In this document: piece after piece, positions 22,589 through 24,294 of the stretch | Numbering within the stretch: position 1 is the first letter of the stretch | Layout: each line of letters starts with the position of its first letter | Origin: a virus | Strand: one strand, 5' to 3' | DNA: 24,294 nucleotides | IMG/VR virus record: IMGVR_UViG_3300025840_000238 | Span: 1-24,294 of that record | The notes under the pieces: model-generated | What the model was told of the DNA's origin: nothing | Database searches by the model: none | Seen by the model: only the letters and a program-made list of their open reading frames with translations | Position numbers and translations under genes: made by a program

Positions 22589-22802
22589 TTTTTATGTCCT
22601 CCTTTATGACATTGATTGTTAATACTTTGTTTTGTAATTGCATGAACTCAAATGCTGTTTGGCCCATGACTTCAATGATCTCTTCCAGGAACTGCTGCTC
22701 AATATCAAAACCAGTTTTCTGTAAAATTTTTTCTCGCAACATTTTAGCTGTGAGTTTACGAGCTGTGATATAAGCATTGAACCATTGGAAATCATCTTGC
22801 AT
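22524..22802 (-). CDS. Hypothetical acidic-tailed protein between exonuclease and annealing protein
   Basis: I do not recognise this 92-residue protein. Residues 1-70 are helical (QWFNAYITARKLTAKMLREK, then FLEEIIEVMGQTAFEFMQLQ). The C-terminus is highly acidic (ERDEGEDDDEEPTQH), reminiscent of tails that in single-strand-binding proteins recruit partners, though no OB fold is evident. It lies between the exonuclease and ERF genes and overlaps both: 11 bases with the exonuclease end and 65 bases with the ERF start. The acidic tail is encoded in the ERF overlap. A role in loading or regulating the recombinase pair is a guess from position. Confidence 0.55.
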   Translation of the reverse strand: MQDDFQWFNAYITARKLTAKMLREKILQKTGFDIEQQFLEEIIEVMGQTAFEFMQLQNKVLTINVIKEDIKNDTTRNERDEGEDDDEEPTQH

Positions 22803-23772
22803 CCTTTATACTAAACCTCCTCATGACAATAGGATCAGCACCAGGTACTTCTACCATCTTGGTTTTTTTTCTACTCATAGTCTTATGATTAATTATAAAA
22901 CCATTAAAAGAAACTACCTCATGATCCTTCATGATAGATTTTATAGCCTTAGATGCCTCATCTTTATTTTCTTTAGCATCCTTATAAGTTTTATCTGCGT
23001 TGATATATTCCTCAATCAATTCAGATAACATATTGTTACCATCCATATTTACTGGATCTAGATTTCCATTACCTTTGTAGATCTTGGATGCCTCTTCAGT
23101 AGTCTCTGGTGGATACCAATAGTCTTTACCTTCTAAGATCCCATCAAATCTATTCCAGAAATCTGTAGCTGCATTAATGATGTCATTACACATCTCAGTA
23201 TTTCTTTGATAAACAAACCATTGCAACTCCCATCCTTTAACTAATCTAACTAGGATGCCCCAGGTAGATCCAGTACAAAGCATCTGCTGTTGTAATTGAT
23301 AAATGTTTAATGGGTATACGGGATCATCGGCAGATCCAGAGTAATTCTTGATTTCAACTGGACCACTATCTGAAAGAACCATTGTTGATTTGTTGTGATC
23401 AGTCAATTCAATCTTACCACTTTTAATAGTTAAAAGATTATCTAAAGAACTGCCGAGTTTCCCATTGTCTAATGAGTACAAGTTGGCCTTCTCCGGAACA
23501 GAGATTTTAAATTTGGCCTTCTGATCGATTGCTATGGATTGTAACTCATCGACAAACATTTGAGTTATGACTGGTTCCAATGCTTGTCCAGCCTTAACCT
23601 TTGGATTGTTAGCTAAGTCATTCTTAGCCTCCTTCCCTTGATACTCATTTAGAGCATCTTCCAAAACCTCGTTAGGAGTTTTGAAACCTTTTATGCCAGG
23701 GATCAAAGATCCAACTGTACTGGCACCTAATTCTTTTCTTTTGTAAGAAGTTTTTCTACCACTATCTTTCAT
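22792..23772 (-). CDS. YqaJ-type phage recombination exonuclease
   Basis: Starting at 23772 the product is 326 residues. The start is chosen because AGGAGG lies 8 bases upstream (23781-23786); a longer frame to 23829 would add an unlikely hydrophobic leader. Motifs of the PD-(D/E)xK YqaJ fold are present: GASTVGSLIPG (16-26), AGQALEPVI with Glu66, SSLDN with Asp111, PVEIKNYSG with Glu140 and Lys142, and YQLQQQM (158-164). The family degrades one strand of double-stranded DNA ends to give single strands for annealing, here presumably by ERF. The C-terminal 100 residues include a charged coiled region (YINADKTYKDAKENKDEASK). Its start is coupled to the preceding small membrane gene, whose last codons contain the ribosome site. 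Confidence 0.85.
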   Translation of the reverse strand: MKDSGRKTSYKRKELGASTVGSLIPGIKGFKTPNEVLEDALNEYQGKEAKNDLANNPKVKAGQALEPVITQMFVDELQSIAIDQKAKFKISVPEKANLYSLDNGKLGSSLDNLLTIKSGKIELTDHNKSTMVLSDSGPVEIKNYSGSADDPVYPLNIYQLQQQMLCTGSTWGILVRLVKGWELQWFVYQRNTEMCNDIINAATDFWNRFDGILEGKDYWYPPETTEEASKIYKGNGNLDPVNMDGNNMLSELIEEYINADKTYKDAKENKDEASKAIKSIMKDHEVVSFNGFIINHKTMSRKKTKMVEVPGADPIVMRRFSIKDAR

Positions 23773-23773
23773 A

Positions 23774-23995
23774 TTAAAATCCTCCTGGTACATAATAATA
23801 ATAACAACTGTCGACCATGACACAGCCAACTACTACTGCTGCTATCAAAGCTGCAAGACAAAATAAAAATGCAATCATCTCTACAACACCTATTAAGATT
23901 TCTTTAATACTCATTTTGTAAACACATTGTTTATCTTCTGTGTTCACTTTAGTCATGAACTGTTGCTTGAATACATGAACAATACTAGACCACAT
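23774..23995 (-). CDS. Small single-pass membrane protein
   Basis: The product is 73 residues. After a polar start of about 30 residues there is one long hydrophobic segment (ILIGVVEMIAFLFCLAALIA, then AVVVGCVMV; about 33-61), followed by a short Tyr-rich end, DSCYYYYVPGGF. The start at 23995 is supported by GGAGG about 6 bases upstream, lying in the end of the recombinase gene. A shorter form from Met28 would still keep the membrane segment. Function is unknown. Expression is tied to early recombination genes, and its last codons carry the ribosome site of the exonuclease. A superinfection or envelope role is possible but not shown. Confidence 0.6.
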   Translation of the reverse strand: MWSSIVHVFKQQFMTKVNTEDKQCVYKMSIKEILIGVVEMIAFLFCLAALIAAVVVGCVMVDSCYYYYVPGGF

Positions 23996-23996
23996 A

Positions 23997-24294
23997 TTAT
24001 ACCTCCACTCTTTCTAGGACATTTTTAACTGTTGTAGGGTACCAAACTTTGTCCTGGTAAGTTTTAACACCACGATCATTCAAGGCATTAGCTAAACCAG
24101 ACAATGTACTGATGCCCGTAGCTCTAATGCCAGAAATAATTTCTGAAATATTTTTTGCGTACTGATTTGCATTAGCCTTAGAAGTTTCATGACCTCTAAC
24201 TCTAACTACATCTAAGTTAGTACGATTGCCTAACAATTTACCTTCTGCTTTTAATCTTGTTAATGCAGCCTTGGTACGATTTGAAATATTAATT
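23997..24294 (-). CDS. Serine recombinase (resolvase/invertase family), C-terminal part, partial
   Basis: The frame runs off the right edge, so the apparent TTG start at 24236 is internal. The visible 98 residues begin INISNRTKAALTRLKAEGKL and continue LGNRT, which is the end of the long E helix in small serine recombinases (family pattern ISERTKxxLxxAKxxGxxLG). Then comes a helix-turn-helix-like domain: ISEIISGIRATGISTLSGLA, then NALNDRGVKTYQDKVWYPTT and VKNVLERV. The catalytic serine would be about 100 residues upstream, outside the window. Such enzymes act in phage integration, inversion or resolution. The stop is 1 base from the next start. Which role it has here cannot be told without the rest. 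Confidence 0.8.
   Translation of the reverse strand, partial: INISNRTKAALTRLKAEGKLLGNRTNLDVVRVRGHETSKANANQYAKNISEIISGIRATGISTLSGLANALNDRGVKTYQDKVWYPTTVKNVLERVEV

Noticed and set aside
23773-23829. N-terminal extension of the exonuclease to 23829
   Set aside because: The extra 19 residues are hydrophobic and unlike the family, and the ideal AGGAGG site sits just before the internal Met at 23772.
1-24294. tRNA or rRNA genes
   Set aside because: No cloverleaf-like sequence with a CCA-proximal acceptor or TTCGA-type T loop was found in the few non-coding stretches.

Overview
The window is the late half, plus the start of the recombination region, of a tailed double-stranded DNA podophage. It is AT-rich: arginine is almost always AGA, and codon third positions are mostly A or T. 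Gene content and order resemble marine podophages of SAR11-like Alphaproteobacteria (pelagiphages) and the wider BPP-1/T7-like morphogenesis type. The host is inferred from base composition and familiar small protein families, not proven by any host gene in the window.

Layout, plus strand. Positions 2-5338 hold the head and tail-tube block: the 3' end of the portal, a Bbp19-like small head protein, the scaffold, the major capsid protein (MCP) behind a possible promoter and structured leader, a likely decoration protein, a UUCG-loop hairpin, and tail tubular proteins A and B. Positions 5335-12843 encode four internal virion (ejection) proteins in series. Positions 12843-18003 hold host recognition: a T7-like tail fiber with a polyglycine tip, a small fiber-associated protein, and a second adhesin with IPT-like, cadherin-like and polyglycine domains. 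Positions 18003-19825 are the lysis cassette: XhlA-like membrane protein, GTA-type holin, a 51-residue protein, a spanin-like membrane protein, a small exported protein and a T7-lysozyme-type amidase. Positions 19818-21083 carry a metallophosphoesterase and three small conserved phage proteins. Nearly every plus-strand gene overlaps the next by ATGA, TAATG or a few bases, so the block looks like one translationally coupled late operon, re-initiated at the capsid promoter.

Layout, minus strand. Positions 21166-24294 read towards the late genes and converge with them at about 21084-21165. In transcription order they are a serine recombinase (cut by the window edge), a small membrane protein, a YqaJ-type exonuclease, an acidic 92-residue protein, an ERF single-strand annealing protein, a LexA-type winged-helix protein without a peptidase domain, and two small unknown proteins. 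The exonuclease and annealing protein form a Red-like recombination pair. The serine recombinase raises the question of lysogeny or DNA inversion.

The most unusual signal is not a gene. The pentamer GAAGC (GCTTC on the other strand) was not found anywhere in 24.3 kb, although GAAGA, GAAGG, GAAGT and GAGGC are all common. Glu-Ala is spelled GAG-GCN and Ala-Ser is not spelled GCT-TCN. This looks like strand-symmetric avoidance of a recognition site, for example of a host restriction enzyme.
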